This document shows, one piece after another, positions 36,156 to 48,525 of a stretch of 64,000 nucleotides of DNA (its first letter is position 1; each line of letters begins with the position of its first letter). A program made the position numbers and the translations under genes. Location of the stretch: contig NC_090983.1 of assembly GCF_041146395.1 (NCBI RefSeq), positions 65,293,501-65,357,500 on the forward strand. Reading direction: 5' to 3'. The notes beneath the pieces were generated by a model. It did not search any database. It was not told where the DNA came from and saw nothing but the letters and a program-made list of their open reading frames with translations. Source of the stretch: Eulemur rufifrons. Its lineage: Eukaryota > Chordata > Mammalia > Primates > Lemuridae.

Positions 36156-37230
36156 GGGTGTGTAGGTCACACATGGTAAATTCACTTCAACATTCTAATT
36201 ACTCTAAGCTTTTAGATTCCTTCTTTCACATCATGCCAGGGAAGCTCTGACATATCAACCTTATGAAATATAGGTCAGGATTCATCTATCCAGCTAAGTA
36301 AGCTGAGAAACCTCCACCTATATGATCTAACATACTACATATTAGTTCATCCACATTAGTGAATTTGGTCTGCTCCCGTTTGTAATTTCCTCTGGAATGA
36401 GAGGTCTTGGTTTATTCTGCAAACATTTTGGAAACAAAGATAATAATTAAAATTGTGTCTACTCTTCTACATTTTATAAAAACTGCTTTTAAGGCCTGGT
36501 TTCCCAATTGAAGCGTGTCAAAAGTTTGCGATCCTACCCATATCATGCTCTCCACGTTTCAACTATAATGTAAAAGGGACTAGTAAGGTCTGACACACCA
36601 TAGTAAGAATAGCAAGATATGCGTAGCCACTGTGCAGATGGCACTGATCTGAACTTTAAATCCAAGCAGTGTGCTTCCTGGGCTCCAATTTTTAAGCCTA
36701 AGGAACTCTTTTATCAAATTTTTCTTTGTCATTTTTTAAGACAGGATCAAGCTCTGTATATTTTCCAGGATCAAGTGAAGAAATAAAAGTTTCTTTCCTT
36801 TTGCTGAGCATATTTTATAGAGATACTTCATTTAGATCTTTTAGTTTCCTTCTCAACAGAAGATATTTTCTAGAGAACAGCACCCTTCTATGAGAGATTT
36901 GGGGAATGTCATCTGATGATGCTAAGAAGCTGGATGGTATCTGTCACAAAAATGGAAAAGTAGTATACTTAGGCCCTAAGACAAACATTTCTTTCCCCTT
37001 CAAGCCACACCGCTAAGCATTTGAGTAAACATGGTTTAAAAATAAAACTCTCGGTTGTTTCCTCCCAGGGACACAGGTTTCAGGGTCATACTCCTACCTG
37101 TTGCTCTTTAACTGCCCTTAGCTCTTCTCCCTTACGATTGTTTCAAGGGCGTTCCCATTAGTGTCAGCACCAAGGGCCTGTCTCAGAGCCGCTGCCAGTT
37201 TCCCCACATGCCAGACACTGAAACACCACC
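36156..37230 (+). mobile_element. Probable remnant of ERV-L internal region, non-coding
   Basis: This sits between the LTR plus primer site and the resumption of the interrupted L1 at about 37235, so by position it is part of the same insertion. I see no open frame or recognisable retroviral motif, and no second LTR. It could instead include another unidentified repeat. Confidence 0.4.
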
Positions 37231-37234
37231 CATT

Positions 37235-37330
37235 CCTGATTCCCATACTATTTTGAAGTAAATTCCAGATATCATATTATTGGGTATGTTTTTAGATGTA
37301 TATTTCTAAAAGTTAAGCGCCCATGCTTTT
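37235..37330 (-). mobile_element. Old L1 fragment, antisense (right part of split element)
   Basis: 'actattttgaagtaaattcc', 'agatatcatattattgggta' and 'gtatatttctaaaagttaag' continue the L1 stretch that stops at about 35400. Confidence 0.72.
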
Positions 37331-38164
37331 AACTAGTTCTAAAATCTAGTAAAATTTAATATCTAAAATGTCCTGGGCCTCCACGGTGTGTAAGCATTGC
37401 GCAAGACTTTGGAGGCATGACTGTGAAGCAGTCCCTGTACTTAGTTCCAATGAGGACTCTACATTGAAATTTCTAAACAAAATCAGTGCTGTTGCACTAA
37501 AAACTATTATCAGGAGCACATGCTAAAAAATGACAAAGGCATTTCTTTAATAATATAAAGAGAGAGATTCTGAGGTATCATTAGGAGTGTTTATAGATAG
37601 CTAAGTGGAAATAACACTATAGAGAGATTGGCTATTTAGTGAGGCATACTAAAATTTAAGATTTCAGAAGAACAGCGCTTTTGGATAATTCATGGTCTGG
37701 CATGAGATTGTCGTAGGTAGTGGGTTGTTCAAGTAAAATGTAGGTAAAAGGGCATTGGAACTAAAGAAGAAAGTCCTGTGCTTTTTTACCTAGCATTTTT
37801 CAGTTTTAAAAGCTTTTTAAAAATTGTTTCATTAGCTCTTTGTATGTGTAATTTGAGAAAATGTTCTTTAGCTAATTAAAAAAATTCCTGTTGAGGGGGT
37901 TGGGGTACTTATCTCAGCTGTTCTCATTGAAAGTCACTGATTAAGTCCAATTTCCTCATATAGTTTTCATACATATTTAGAATAAATGTTGATAGTTTAA
38001 ATTAATTAAAGTAATTTTCTGAGTAAAATATACAAATGTACAGCCTGTGTAGAAAAAAATTAAACAATTCAAGGTTGAATGAATTTTCTTCCTGCTACTG
38101 TACAAGTTCCTGTTCCCACAGCAGCCAAAACAGTCTTTCAAATACATACATGATTTTTTTATGG

Positions 38165-38810
38165 TTTGAAAATATGTTAGGGAATATAAAATGATACAGC
38201 CACTGTGGAAAACAGTGTGACAGTTCTTCAAAAAATTAAAAATTGTATTACTGTAGGATCCAGCAATTCCACTTGTGGTTATATACCCAAAAGAATTGAA
38301 AGCAGGGTCTCCAAAAGATAGCAGTGTTGTTCCCAACAGCTAAAATGTAGATGTAACCCAAGTGTCCATTGACAGATGACTGGATAAGCAAAATGTGGTA
38401 TATACATAACAATGGAATATTAACCAGCTCAAAAAAGGAAGGAAATTCTTATATTTGCTATAATATGGATGAACTGTGAGGACGAAATTATGTAAAGTGA
38501 AATAAGCCAGATACAAAAAGACAAATACTGTACTGTATGATCTCACTTATTTGAGGTACTTAGAGTAGTCAAAATCATAGACAGAAGTAGAATGGTGGTT
38601 GCCAGGGGCTAGGGGGAGGGAGAGATGGTGAGTTAGTGTTTAATGGGTATAGAGTTTCAGTTTTACAAGATGAAAGAGTTCTGGAGATGGGCGGTGTTGA
38701 TGGTCACACAACGTTGTGATTGTATTTAATACCACTGCTATACACTTAAAATGGTTAAGATAGCAAATTTTAGGTTATATGTATTTTACCACAATAAAAA
38801 AATGGGTGAA
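38165..38810 (+). mobile_element. L1M 3' end, + orientation
   Basis: Contains the end of ORF2 and the 3' UTR: 'cagccactgtggaaaacagt', 'ccagcaattccacttgtggt', 'atggaatattaaccagctca', 'gtgaaataagccagatacaa', 'ggtggttgccaggggctagg' and 'tacacttaaaatggttaaga', closing with 'ttaccacaataaaaaa'. The ORF2 end is disrupted by stops. One of the clearest LINE pieces here. Confidence 0.93.
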
Positions 38811-38824
38811 AATATATATCATAT

Positions 38825-39360
38825 GTTATCACTCCCTCCAGTAATGTCCTATCCCACTCAAAATAAAATCCTTGCCATGGCTTATAATAGGTGTATGATC
38901 TGACCCCTACCAGTCCACCCATCCTTATCTTCTACCATCCTTTCCCTGGTTCAGTACGCTCTAGCTAGTCTAGCTGACTTTTTCCTTTTTGAACATGCCA
39001 AACACATTTTTAGCTTTTCCTTTGCTGTTTCCCCTGTCTTGAAAGGCTCTTCTCTTACGTCTTTGTATGACTGACTCTTCTCCCTTAGGTCTCAGCTCAG
39101 AAAGGTCTTATCTGAGACTGCATCTAAAAGCTCACCCCACCTGCACCGCCCCCAGCACACATTGTCTATCTGTTATTTTGTTTTGTTCATGGTATTTATC
39201 ACTCAAAACATTTATTTAGATTGTTTGTTGATTCTCTTCGCCCTATTCTCACTAGGCAGAGTTGGCATCTGTTTCTCACACCCTTATATCCCCAGAAGCT
39301 TGAGCAACTATGCCTCATACATAATATCCTTGAATATGTATTTGTTTTGTTATTGAAAGA
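38825..39360 (+). mobile_element. L2 LINE 3' region, + orientation
   Basis: 'aaaatccttgccatggctta', 'gtatgatctgacccctacca', 'gaacatgccaaacacatttt', 'ttaggtctcagctcagaaag' and 'tggcatctgtttctcacacc' reproduce the L2 order to its 3' end. Very old, with many changes. Confidence 0.85.
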
Positions 39361-41019
39361 AATAAGTATACAGTGAAATGACAGTTCAAGAAGAGGGTTC
39401 TGAAAAGCTTTCCCAGATTGGATGGGGGGAAATTAATAAGCTCTTCTTTGATCATTTTTTGATGAACCTAACAAGCCTCATTTTTAAAATGTTTTAAATG
39501 AGAGATAAGAGGCTTACTACCTAATTGTGAATATAACACAAACACATACGCACACATACTTTGATAAGGAAATGAAATTGGTGATATACAAACCCATCTT
39601 TTCACTTTTTCTCTAATACTCATACTTGTCTCCTCACTTGTACCTGTTTTTAGATGGGTACTAAATTTGTACCACCTGCATCAGAATCACATTAAATGCT
39701 TGTTAATGCTGATCTGTGTACCCTGTTTAGAAGTGGGACCCAGAAATCTACTGATCTTGACAAGTTTTGTAAGAAAAAACTTGCACCCTAAACATTTAAA
39801 ACAAGCACCTCTAGACTCATTTGTGGGGAGAAATGGGTTTCTAATGCCGTCTTTAAATCTAAAAATACACACAGATTACTTGGGCATTGAAATAGGAGTT
39901 TATTTTTCTCTGCTAAATCACTATAGTTCCCTTATTCTTTTTCTTTCTTAGCTTCTACTTAAACAAAAATAACTTCAGTTTAGATTCTTTATGATTTTCA
40001 TAGTCTTGCTGTACATTAAAAACCCACAACAGATTATGGTTGCAAAGAAGGAGCTGTTTCTCTGACAAATAAATGCTAGTCTTAATATAGTATTACTATT
40101 GTTTCCCTTTAATGTCTACCTTATGGTCTTTCTCATGGTATGATTCCCACACTATTCCAATTCAGTTTCTCATCCCTCTCTGCTCTACTCTGAGGGAAGA
40201 AGATAGCTCAGGGAATGATGGTAACTATTAGATTGCTTATTGAAATATGTACCTGTGGAAGAGGCATTTTGGTAGTTAGGAGCAGTTAAAACACAGTCAT
40301 TGCAAGCAGAATGTACCAGCAGGAGAGACTCTCCTCACGCATGCATTTTATTTTATTTAAATCAATCTTCAGAAGGTATAAAAGAAAGAGTAGAGATCTG
40401 CACACTGGAACTATGGCTTCAGTTTGATTTCCTTTTGCAGAGGTATATTGCTGTTTTTCATTCGCCAAACCCCACTAGTCATAGAAAGCTATATTTCTGT
40501 TAAGACCATAATTTTTGTAATTTATTACTGCTTTTTCTTTGTTTTGCTCTTTTATTTTATTTATTAGCAAATGCTATTGAAATACTCCTAAGTAACTGTA
40601 GATTATACTTGTGTTGCTCTGTCATTTTAACATCTCATTTTCAGTCTTTCTGTTGGTAGAGTTTTAACTTTTCTATTATTATATAGTTATTTAGTTATTA
40701 TTCATCTCATGATTTTTCTTCTTTTCATCCAATACTACTATCTAATCTTGAAACACAAAACTTCCCTTTTATGTGACCTAATATCCCTTTCTACCAGCTT
40801 TGGATTTTCCTTTTTTTGTAGAGTCTTAAATATTCCAAAAATCTCTCTCCTTTGTCATATTTTTCTGTCTTTTCTGTTATGGAATGTAATTAAATTCCTT
40901 GATTTTAACTGAAAGCATCCCCTTCATCTTTTGCTACCTATCTTCTCTACCACATTTATTATATACAGAATTGTTTGCTTTTATATTAAGCATCTATCCA
41001 CCCTTCCCCTCCCAACCAC

Positions 41020-41145
41020 TAGAATGTAAGTTTCTTGAAGGCAAGAACTCTGTCCTGCACACCATGTAGTCCAGCACCTAGAGAGGTATGTTTGACGCAT
41101 TATAGGTAAATATTTGGCTACTGACTCACTGCATGAAGAAAGAAG
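41020..41145 (+). mobile_element. L2 LINE 3' tail
   Basis: 'tagaatgtaagtttcttgaa', 'ggcaagaactctgtcctgca' and 'aggtaaatatttggctactg' match the last 120 bp of L2. Confidence 0.8.
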
Positions 41146-41517
41146 ACTAAAGCTAAATGTATAACTTCAACATGTATATCATAATTGTAATTATTTTGTG
41201 AACTGCTCTTTTTAATCTGTCATACATTTTGAAGCATGACAGCCATATGAGTACATCCACATACATAATATATTGATATTTTCAGTATTCTACATGTGAC
41301 TGAGCTCATACTTTTTACTGGGAAATTCCTGTTAGATAAGTTAATTTGATCAGTTTGTTAAATAATTGTGCTCACAATATGTGACATTTTCCCTTTTTCC
41401 TACAATGACATTTTGAGATTGAAAATATCACTTGAGAATTAAAAGAGCATACCTTTTACTGAAACTTGAATTTTTAAGAAAAAATAAAGTCTTTCCAAAT
41501 ACTTTGTCTTCATTCAG

Positions 41518-41718
41518 AAACCACGGAAAAAAGCTATGGAAAGTTCTAGCAACAGTGATAGTGATTCAGGCACATCATCAGACACCTCAAGTGAAGGCAT
41601 TAGTAGTAGTGATTCAGATGATCTAGAGGAAGATGAAGAGGAAGAAGATCAAAGTATTGAAGAAAGTGAAGATGATTCTGATTCAGAGAGTGAAGCACAA
41701 CATAAAAGTAACAACCAG
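41518..41718 (+). CDS. BAZ2B: BAZ2B coding exon 5, residues 233-299 (first acidic tract)
   Basis: Acceptor cattcag, donor CAG|gtataa, 201 nt, phase 0 on both sides. The peptide opens with a basic patch (KPRKKAMESSS) that could serve in nuclear import or nucleic-acid contact (inference). It then becomes a serine/aspartate/glutamate tract (SDSDSGTSSDTSSEGISSSD followed by DDLEEDEEEEDQSIEESEDD). Such S-D/E strings are typical casein kinase 2 substrates, a general property rather than something shown here. It ends with Gln/Asn-rich QHKSNNQ. The acidic run appears one aspartate shorter than the human form as I remember it; a length change in a repeat this simple is common. Confidence 0.95.
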
Positions 41719-42027
41719 GTATAAATTGTTTTGTGGACAGTTTTCAAACATTATTCATATTTTGGAATTAACTGGTTTATCTTAACTCTCAAAGTCTATA
41801 GTTTTAAAGTTAATCATTACCTTGAGTTCTTTCTTTTTGCACAAGAAAGAATAGGAGATGGAGAAACATTTTTAAAGGGACATTTGATATATTTTTAGTG
41901 AGCTTTGTAGATCTATCATAAGTCATTAGGAGCACTTTAAAGTACTCTTTTTTTTTTTTTTTTTTACTGTTTGACGTTCTTTGTCTTAATAGATGTTAAG
42001 AAGCTGCCTTTTAATTTTTATTTCCAG
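41719..42027 (+). other. BAZ2B: BAZ2B intron between coding exons 5 and 6 (309 bp)
   Basis: A compact intron with donor gtataa and acceptor atttccag. It contains a T run of about 19-20 bases ending near 41965, well upstream of the acceptor, and a second AG site at 41991-41992. No repeat insertion was seen. Confidence 0.85.
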
Positions 42028-42423
42028 GTGCTATTACATGGTATTTCAGACCCAAAAGCAGATGGACAGAAAGCAACTGAAAAAGCCCAGGAAAAAAGAA
42101 TACACCAGCCATTACCTCTTGTGTCTGAATCCCAGACTCACTCATCATTCCAATCCCAGCAGAAGCAGCCTCAGGTTTTGTCACAGCAGCTTCCATTTAT
42201 TTTCCAAAGCTCTCAGGCAAAGGAGGAATCTGTGAACAAACACACCAGTGTAATACAGTCTACGGGATTGGTGTCCAATGTGAAACCTTTATCTTTGGTA
42301 AATCAAGCCAAAAAGGAAACTTACATGAAACTCGTAGTTCCTTCTTCTGATGTACTTAAAGCAGGGAATAAAAATACCTCTGAGGAATCTAGTCCTTTGA
42401 CCAGTGAATTACGATCTAAACGG
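42028..42423 (+). CDS. BAZ2B: BAZ2B coding exon 6, residues 300-431
   Basis: Acceptor atttccag after a pyrimidine-rich tract, donor CGG|gtgagt. 396 nt, phase 0. The peptide starts VLLHGISDPKADGQKATEKA and contains a Gln/Ser-rich middle (SFQSQQKQPQVLSQQLPFIF), then Lys- and Ser-rich segments ending SELRSKR. It is hydrophilic with no named domain. The 309-bp intron before it is short, carries a 19-20 base T run, and has a second AG acceptor-like site (aatag at 41988-41992) 35 nt upstream of the exon that would shift the frame. Confidence 0.95.
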
Positions 42424-42876
42424 GTGAGTTAAAAATTATTTATATAAGAATTTTATTATTAGAAATAAATGGAGCTTCTATATTGTCTCACAATACACAA
42501 GCTTAAATTAAATTCTACTCTTTTATACTTTCTTAGTCTCTAGGAATAGAATATGTACATCAGAAAACTAAATTTCTCTGATTTTATATTCACATATACA
42601 TCTGTTAAATATATTTTTTTGCAACACAATCTTGTCATTCCCCCCAACTCCATCCTATTCCACCTGCCCCCAAGGTCTAATGATTTAGCAATAGGAGGGT
42701 AAATATGTTTGAATAAGAAGAGCTTTACAATTACTTTGGTTTAAAATTAATTTCTCTTTCCCCCCAATATCTACATGTTCTTTTGTAAAAGAAGTGAACT
42801 CTTGAACAATTTATCATTGTAGTCCTAGAATTTATAAATTTTAAGTGTAAAATCCTTTATAAAGAATCATTTTCCA

Positions 42877-43170
42877 GCCAGGCACAGTTGCTCACATCTA
42901 TAATCCTAGCCCTCTGAGAGGCCAAGGCAGGAGGGTTGCTTGAGGCCAGGAATTTGAGACCAGCGTGAGCAAGAGCAAGACCCCGTCTCCACAAAAAAAT
43001 AGAAAAATTAGCCGGGTTTGGTGGTGCGTGCCTATAATCCCAGCTACTCGGGAGGCTGAAGCAGGAGAATCCCTTGAGCCAAGAGTTTGAGGTTGCAGCT
43101 ATGATGACCCCAATGCACACCAGCCCTAGTGACAGAACAAGACCCTGTCAAAAAAAAAAAAAAAAAAAAA
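42877..43170 (+). mobile_element. Alu, + orientation
   Basis: Starts gccaggcacagttgctcaca; two arms without the A/T linker; tail of about 20 A. Flanked by aatcatttt on both sides. Confidence 0.93.
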
Positions 43171-43439
43171 TCATTTTCTTTTGCCATTCTTAATGAATTT
43201 TATGAAATGTAACTTTTACTTACAAAAACACCAGAACCACTCTTCAGAGAATTTTTTCATCTTTGTTTTTCTTGCTATTATTTTATGTCACCACATAGTC
43301 TATATTCTTATGTCTAGTAGAATTCTAATAATTAAATTACCATTACTTTTTATTCCATGATCATCCTAGAGTATTAAAATATTATGTTTGAACATAGTAT
43401 CCTGTCTCTTGGTAACAAATATCATTAGGCATCCTAATC

Positions 43440-43670
43440 ATTTGGTAACACTTGTAGAACACTTGCTATTTACCAGTCATTGTCTTCATTGCTGAACATG
43501 CATTTATTCATTGGATTATAACATCTGTGAGTGCAAATAATATTATCCCCATTTACAGATTATAAAATTGAGATTTGTAGAATTTAAATAACTCTTCGAA
43601 GATCACAGTGCTGATTAGTAATGGAGCTAGAATTCAAACCTAGGCAGTGTAGTACTAGAATCTGTATTCT
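43440..43670 (+). mobile_element. MIR SINE, 3' part interrupted by an Alu
   Basis: 'acacttgctatttaccagtc', 'attatccccatttacagatt' and 'attcaaacctaggcagtgta' follow the MIR order. The copy is cut at about 43670 by the antisense Alu, and its last bases appear to resume after 44012. Confidence 0.8.
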
Positions 43671-44011
<341 letters not shown>

Positions 44012-44164
44012 TAGAATCTGTATTCTTAACAACTATGATATTCTGCCTTTCTTACTTGAAAAAGTCACAATGTCCTTGTCCATTGACTCTTACTATGAAG
44101 AATTTAAGAACAGGGTCAAAGAAAAGTAACTTGAACAAATCAACCTTTTTTTGAGACTAAATGT

Positions 44165-44335
44165 GTGGTTTTAAGCCTAACTATACATTAGAATCACTTG
44201 GGAAACTTTAAGCACAATACCCTTTAGAACCATTAAATCAGAACATCTTGTGGTAGAACTAAGGTATTGGATTTTTTTAAACTTCCAGGTGATTCAGATG
44301 TGTAGTCAGATTCGAGAAGCACTGATCTGAGTGGA
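44165..44335 (+). mobile_element. hAT-Charlie-type MITE fragment
   Basis: 'atacattagaatcacttggg' and 'ttccaggtgattcagatgtg' are inverted partners of a common hAT element; the end reads 'gagaagcactgat'. Family not determined exactly. Confidence 0.6.
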
Positions 44336-44639
44336 GTGACCAGTGGTATCATATTATGCATATGACTTGTAATGCACTGCTCAAACACGAGCAGGTATTA
44401 AACATTATCAGCATCACATTATTGACTTTTCACAAGTAAAATAAGCAAATCAAAAAATATATTATTTCATTTATTTTAATTTTTATTGATATATTATCCT
44501 ACTTTAAGATAAATGAGTTTATAGAGCTACATCAAGAGTCATTTTGTATTCCAAAAGTTTCTTAATTTTTTCAAAGGGCTTTTTTTAATGTTTCCCTAAA
44601 TAAGAATTTTATATGACTACTTATAAGAGAGTCATATAT

Positions 44640-44812
44640 TAGACAATTACTTAATAAATGTAGCCAAGCTAGGATTTTTACACATATGATCTCATTTAAT
44701 CCTTACAGACCTTGTGAGGTAAAGAAACTAAAGCTTAGAGGTTAAGTCACTTGCCAACATCATGTAACAGGTTAAGGGCAGAAGGGATTTAAACCAAGCA
44801 TTCTGATTTCAA
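44640..44812 (+). mobile_element. MIR SINE
   Basis: 'tatgatctcatttaatcctt', 'acagaccttgtgaggtaaag' and 'tagaggttaagtcacttgcc' match the MIR core and 3' part. Confidence 0.82.
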
Positions 44813-46779
44813 AACATGATTACGATGAAAAATTTTGGTGTTCTTGCTAACTGGAGATTATTCAGAAATTATAATACAAATTATCTGAAATCATAATGGT
44901 AGTTAATGGAATATATTTTGTGTGAATGGGCATTCGCATTAGACTCAGTTCTAAATGATGTTATCCACTCTGCATTAGTATCAGTTATTGAATAGAGAGT
45001 ATTTTGTCAATATTTCTCTTACAACAGCTGTCTATATGACAGTCTGACATACAGAATTTTGCTTTATTTCTCATGATAATCTCTTTTGTTTCATACTACC
45101 TGCTGTGTATGTGTCTGCATCCTTCATCAGTTAATGATTTTCTTGAATATTATTCAATCATTGAATCTTTCAGTACTCTTACGTTAAAGATGTGTAATTT
45201 AAATCATTATACATTAGTTGGATATACAGACCAGGAATAGAATTTCGTAGGTCTTATGTCTGTTTCCTCTTATGAAGTTTTATCTGGAGGAATTTTTTTT
45301 TGCTTCTCTACAGTGGTCTCAGGTAGAGACTAGGGGAACAAGAGCTTAGAGGGAGGACAGACCTTTGAACCTATCTCTTCCCATACTGCCTGTAGTCCAA
45401 ATGGATATCTTAAAAGAGTGAGAGATTTGCTACTGCACAGGTCTCCATTTTCTTCCCTTCTCCTTTCTATAAATCACCCCTGATATTTATAAAAGTAATT
45501 GATACTAGTCTTGAGATAAAATATAATAATATTTGGCTATTCTTGAAAATCTGTATAGGTGTCAATATATGGGAAGAGATTCTTCAGAATTAGTGAGGAG
45601 CAGTTCAGAAAATTAAATATAAAGCTGTTTTCATGGCGCTTTGGTCCCATGTATTTAGAAGGAAAATTTACTACTTATAAGAAAATAGTATAAAATGATT
45701 ACGTGACATAATTATGTTCTAACAGATGAAAATACACTGTTTTTTGTAAAGAAAATTTCAATCTTGTATATGTTAAAGTATTTTATGTAAGAATTTTGTT
45801 ATCAAATTCCTTTTAAAAGGTAAATCCAACTATTTGGTGTAATTTTCCATAATTTATTCACTGAGTAAATACTAATTAAGCAATTTTGCTTTGTGAGGTA
45901 TTGCCTCAGGTACAAATTTTATATGACAGTCTTTGTTTACAAAGAATTATCTTAATAACTTAATTTTCTAAACTAATACAGTAAAGATGTTAAATAAGAT
46001 TAAAACTTTATATATAAATTGCTTACTGCTTATTAGTACTGCTGCTTTACAATATTAATAAGTCATTTAATATGGCATTCTATTTACATTTACATTTACA
46101 CTTGTGAAATCCCCACCACAAATCATTGATGATTTGAGTATTAGGGGCCCAGGTGTGATGCTGACAACACTGCTGATTTTAATATCAGACCCACATTTTC
46201 AATGCAGAATGTTACCTTAGGTTGGGAAATTCAACTCCACTTCTGTTAACTTAGAATATTTTAATAATTCTATTTTAGTTTTTTATAAATTGTATAATAA
46301 TTGTACTAATTTAATAAATTCATGATTTTATTGTTTTTAAGGAGATTCTAATAACTAAATAATTTTTTATTCCTGATTTGTAAATATAAATTTTATGGCT
46401 TAATGGTTCATAAATTAATTTTTCTCAAGAAAATTGTTGTTTTTCTAAACTGTTTGCTCTTTCAAATGTTAATGTGCTAAAGGCACTCTAAGTAGATCCC
46501 ACAGAATGTTGAGCCAGCATACCCACCGGCTTAGTATCTTAAATCTTTGCTTCAAAGAAGTTCTTCTTGCTAAGAAGTCATTATTCAGCAATCTAAAATT
46601 GTTTCTTGAGTACATACCAAGTGCAGGGCTCTAAGCAATATTTTGGGATGATTGTAACAATAAATAAATGATAGTGTTCCTACCCTAAGGAATTTATCAA
46701 AGATGTAAACTTACCTCCTTAGAGGTTTAAGACATAAAAACATATACTACATATACTAAAGGCAGTATGGCACAGAATA

Positions 46780-47149
46780 CAGATAGTCCCCAACTTAGGA
46801 TGGTTCAACTTAAGATCTTTCAACTTTACAGTGGTGCAAAAGCAATACGTATTCAGTAGAAAGTGTTGCAGTAGTCTCTTGTTATGCTGGACAGAGGCAG
46901 TGAGCTGCAGCTCCTAATTAGCCAGCTATCATAAGGATAAACAACCACTACTCTATTGTGTACTCTATTGCCAGGTGATTTTGCTCAACTGTAAGCTGAT
47001 GTAAATGTTCTGAGCACATTTAATGTAGACTAGGCTAAGATATGATGTCTGGTAGATTAGATGTATTGAATACATTTCTGACTTATGATATTTTCAGTTT
47101 ACAATCAGTTTATAGGGAAGTAACCCCACTGCAAGTTGAGGAGCATCTG
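46780..47149 (+). mobile_element. Tigger-family MITE with inverted termini
   Basis: Left end cagatagtccccaacttagg and right end caagttgaggagcatctg are inverted partners. TA precedes the left end; TTA follows the right end. The interior contains 'cttaagatctttcaacttta' and its partner 'gacttatgatattttcagtt'. About 370 bp, no coding capacity. Confidence 0.78.
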
Positions 47150-47918
47150 TTATAAGGAGATAAAGGAGCTCAAAGGATAAGGCAAAGAGTGCTTCTGGCT
47201 GGGACAAACATAGAAAGCTTCTTGGGTTAGATCTTGAAGAATGAACAGTATTTCATCAGCTTGAAATTTATAAAGAGGAGTCTATTTCATGCAAAGAAAA
47301 TGTTCATCTCAAAATGTGGAGATGGTAAAAATATGATATCCATAGCCCATGGCAAATAGTCCCGTTTGACCAGAAAAGTATGTTTGTGCTTAATTGCAAA
47401 GTAATTTGAATGTCAAACTAAAGTTTTTAGACTTTATAAAGTTGGCAATGCTCCAGGGAGCCGATAAAATAAAGTTTAGTCTAAATAAAACTGGCATTGG
47501 TATATAGCATATATTGGGAGTTGGGTAGGAAGAAATTATGGCATGGCTTAAATTTGAGCAGTATTTCAATGAAAGAATCCAAAGACATGGTACTATGGCT
47601 GACTTGGAAAAGAGACAATAAAAGATATTTTTAGGGTTTCAGGTTTGGATTATTATGAGAATGGGAGCAACAGTAAAGAGAGGGAGACAGGAAACATATA
47701 TATTTGAGGGGGAAAAACTAATTAAATTTTAAATATATTAGGTATGGCCAAGGTTTAACAACCAAGTAGTCATCACTGCAACTCCTTTTATGGCACTTGT
47801 ATATCATGATTTAAATTTGTATATGATATGGTATCTATAATTTGTTCTCAGATATTGAAAGCAAATAAAAGCAGTCTTGTTTTTATGGTACATTTTGTTT
47901 TTAAACTTGTTTCAACAG

Positions 47919-48525
47919 GAACAATATAAACAGGCATTCCCATCACAGTTAAAGAAACAGGAGTCATCTAAGAGCCTGAAGAAGGTTATTGCAGCTTTGT
48001 CTAATCCAAAAGCAACCTCTACTTCACCAGCACATCCAAAACAAACAGTAGAAAACAACCACCCTAATCCATTCTTGACAAATGCACTTTTAGGTAATCA
48101 CCAACCAAATGGAGTTATTCAAAGTGTCATTCAAGAAGCTCCTCTGGCACTTACTACCAAAACTAAAATGCAGAGTAAGATTAATGAAAACATTGCTACG
48201 GCAAGTAGCACCCCTTTTTCCTCACCTATAAATTTGAGTACAAGTGGAAGAAGAACCCCTGGCAATCAGACACCTGTAATGCCCTCTGCCTCTCCCATAC
48301 TGCATAGTCAAGGGAAGGAAAAAGCAGTTAGCAATAATGTAAATCCAGTAAAAACACAGCATCATTCTCATCCTACAAAATCTTTAGTGGAGCAGTTTAG
48401 AGGAACAGATTCAGACATTCCAAGTAGTAAAGACTCTGAAGATTCAAATGAGGATGAAGAGGAAGATGATGAGGAAGAGGATGAGGAAGATGATGAAGAT
48501 GATGAATCTGATGACAGTCAATCAG
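47919..48525 (+). CDS. BAZ2B: BAZ2B coding exon 7, residues 432-633 plus first base of codon 634 (second acidic tract)
   Basis: At 607 nt this is the largest exon here. Acceptor ttcaacag. It encodes EQYKQAFPSQLKKQESSKSL, a Lys/Ser/Pro/Asn-rich middle with several SP and TP sites (GRRTPGNQTPVMPSASP), an HHSHP patch, then a nearly uninterrupted Asp/Glu run from about 48400 to 48515 (SEDSNEDEEEDDEEEDEEDD and onward). The donor after TCAG is gttatt, a poor match beyond the GT. If the intron were retained, translation would continue for GYFPF and stop at 48541. The acidic run is written in imperfect GAT/GAA/GAG triplets and could vary in length between individuals. Confidence 0.95.
48425..48520 (+). 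repeat. BAZ2B: Imperfect GAT/GAA/GAG triplet tract inside exon 7
   Basis: About 30 almost uninterrupted acidic codons, encoding the second acidic block of BAZ2B. Purine-rich on the + strand, with codon-level imperfections that limit slippage. Confidence 0.85.

Larger units (their letters stand above)
34858..41517 (+). other. BAZ2B: BAZ2B intron between coding exons 4 and 5 (6660 bp)
   Basis: Contains a MIR (35046), an antisense L1M split by an ERV-L-type LTR insertion (35260-37330), a + strand L1M 3' end (38165-38810) followed by an L2 (38825-39360), and an L2 tail near 41020. There is no Alu. The segments 37340-38150 and 39900-41000 hold nothing I can name. Confidence 0.8.

Noticed and set aside
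36890..36940. 'ctgatgatgc' stretch reminiscent of a C box of a C/D snoRNA
   Set aside because: No matching D box with a terminal stem at a suitable distance, and it lies inside the LTR-associated insertion.
37977..38336. 119-residue minus-strand frame
   Set aside because: It overlaps the end of a + strand L1M. A reverse shadow of decayed L1 sequence.
41971..42027. Possible extension of exon 6 upstream, since the frame stays open
   Set aside because: The stretch is a pyrimidine tract and acceptor, and the family sequence begins exactly at 42028.
47877..47918. Possible alternative start upstream of exon 7 (ATG at 47877)
   Set aside because: The frame is open only because the intron end is T-rich. 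The acceptor ttcaacag and the family sequence fix the exon start at 47919.
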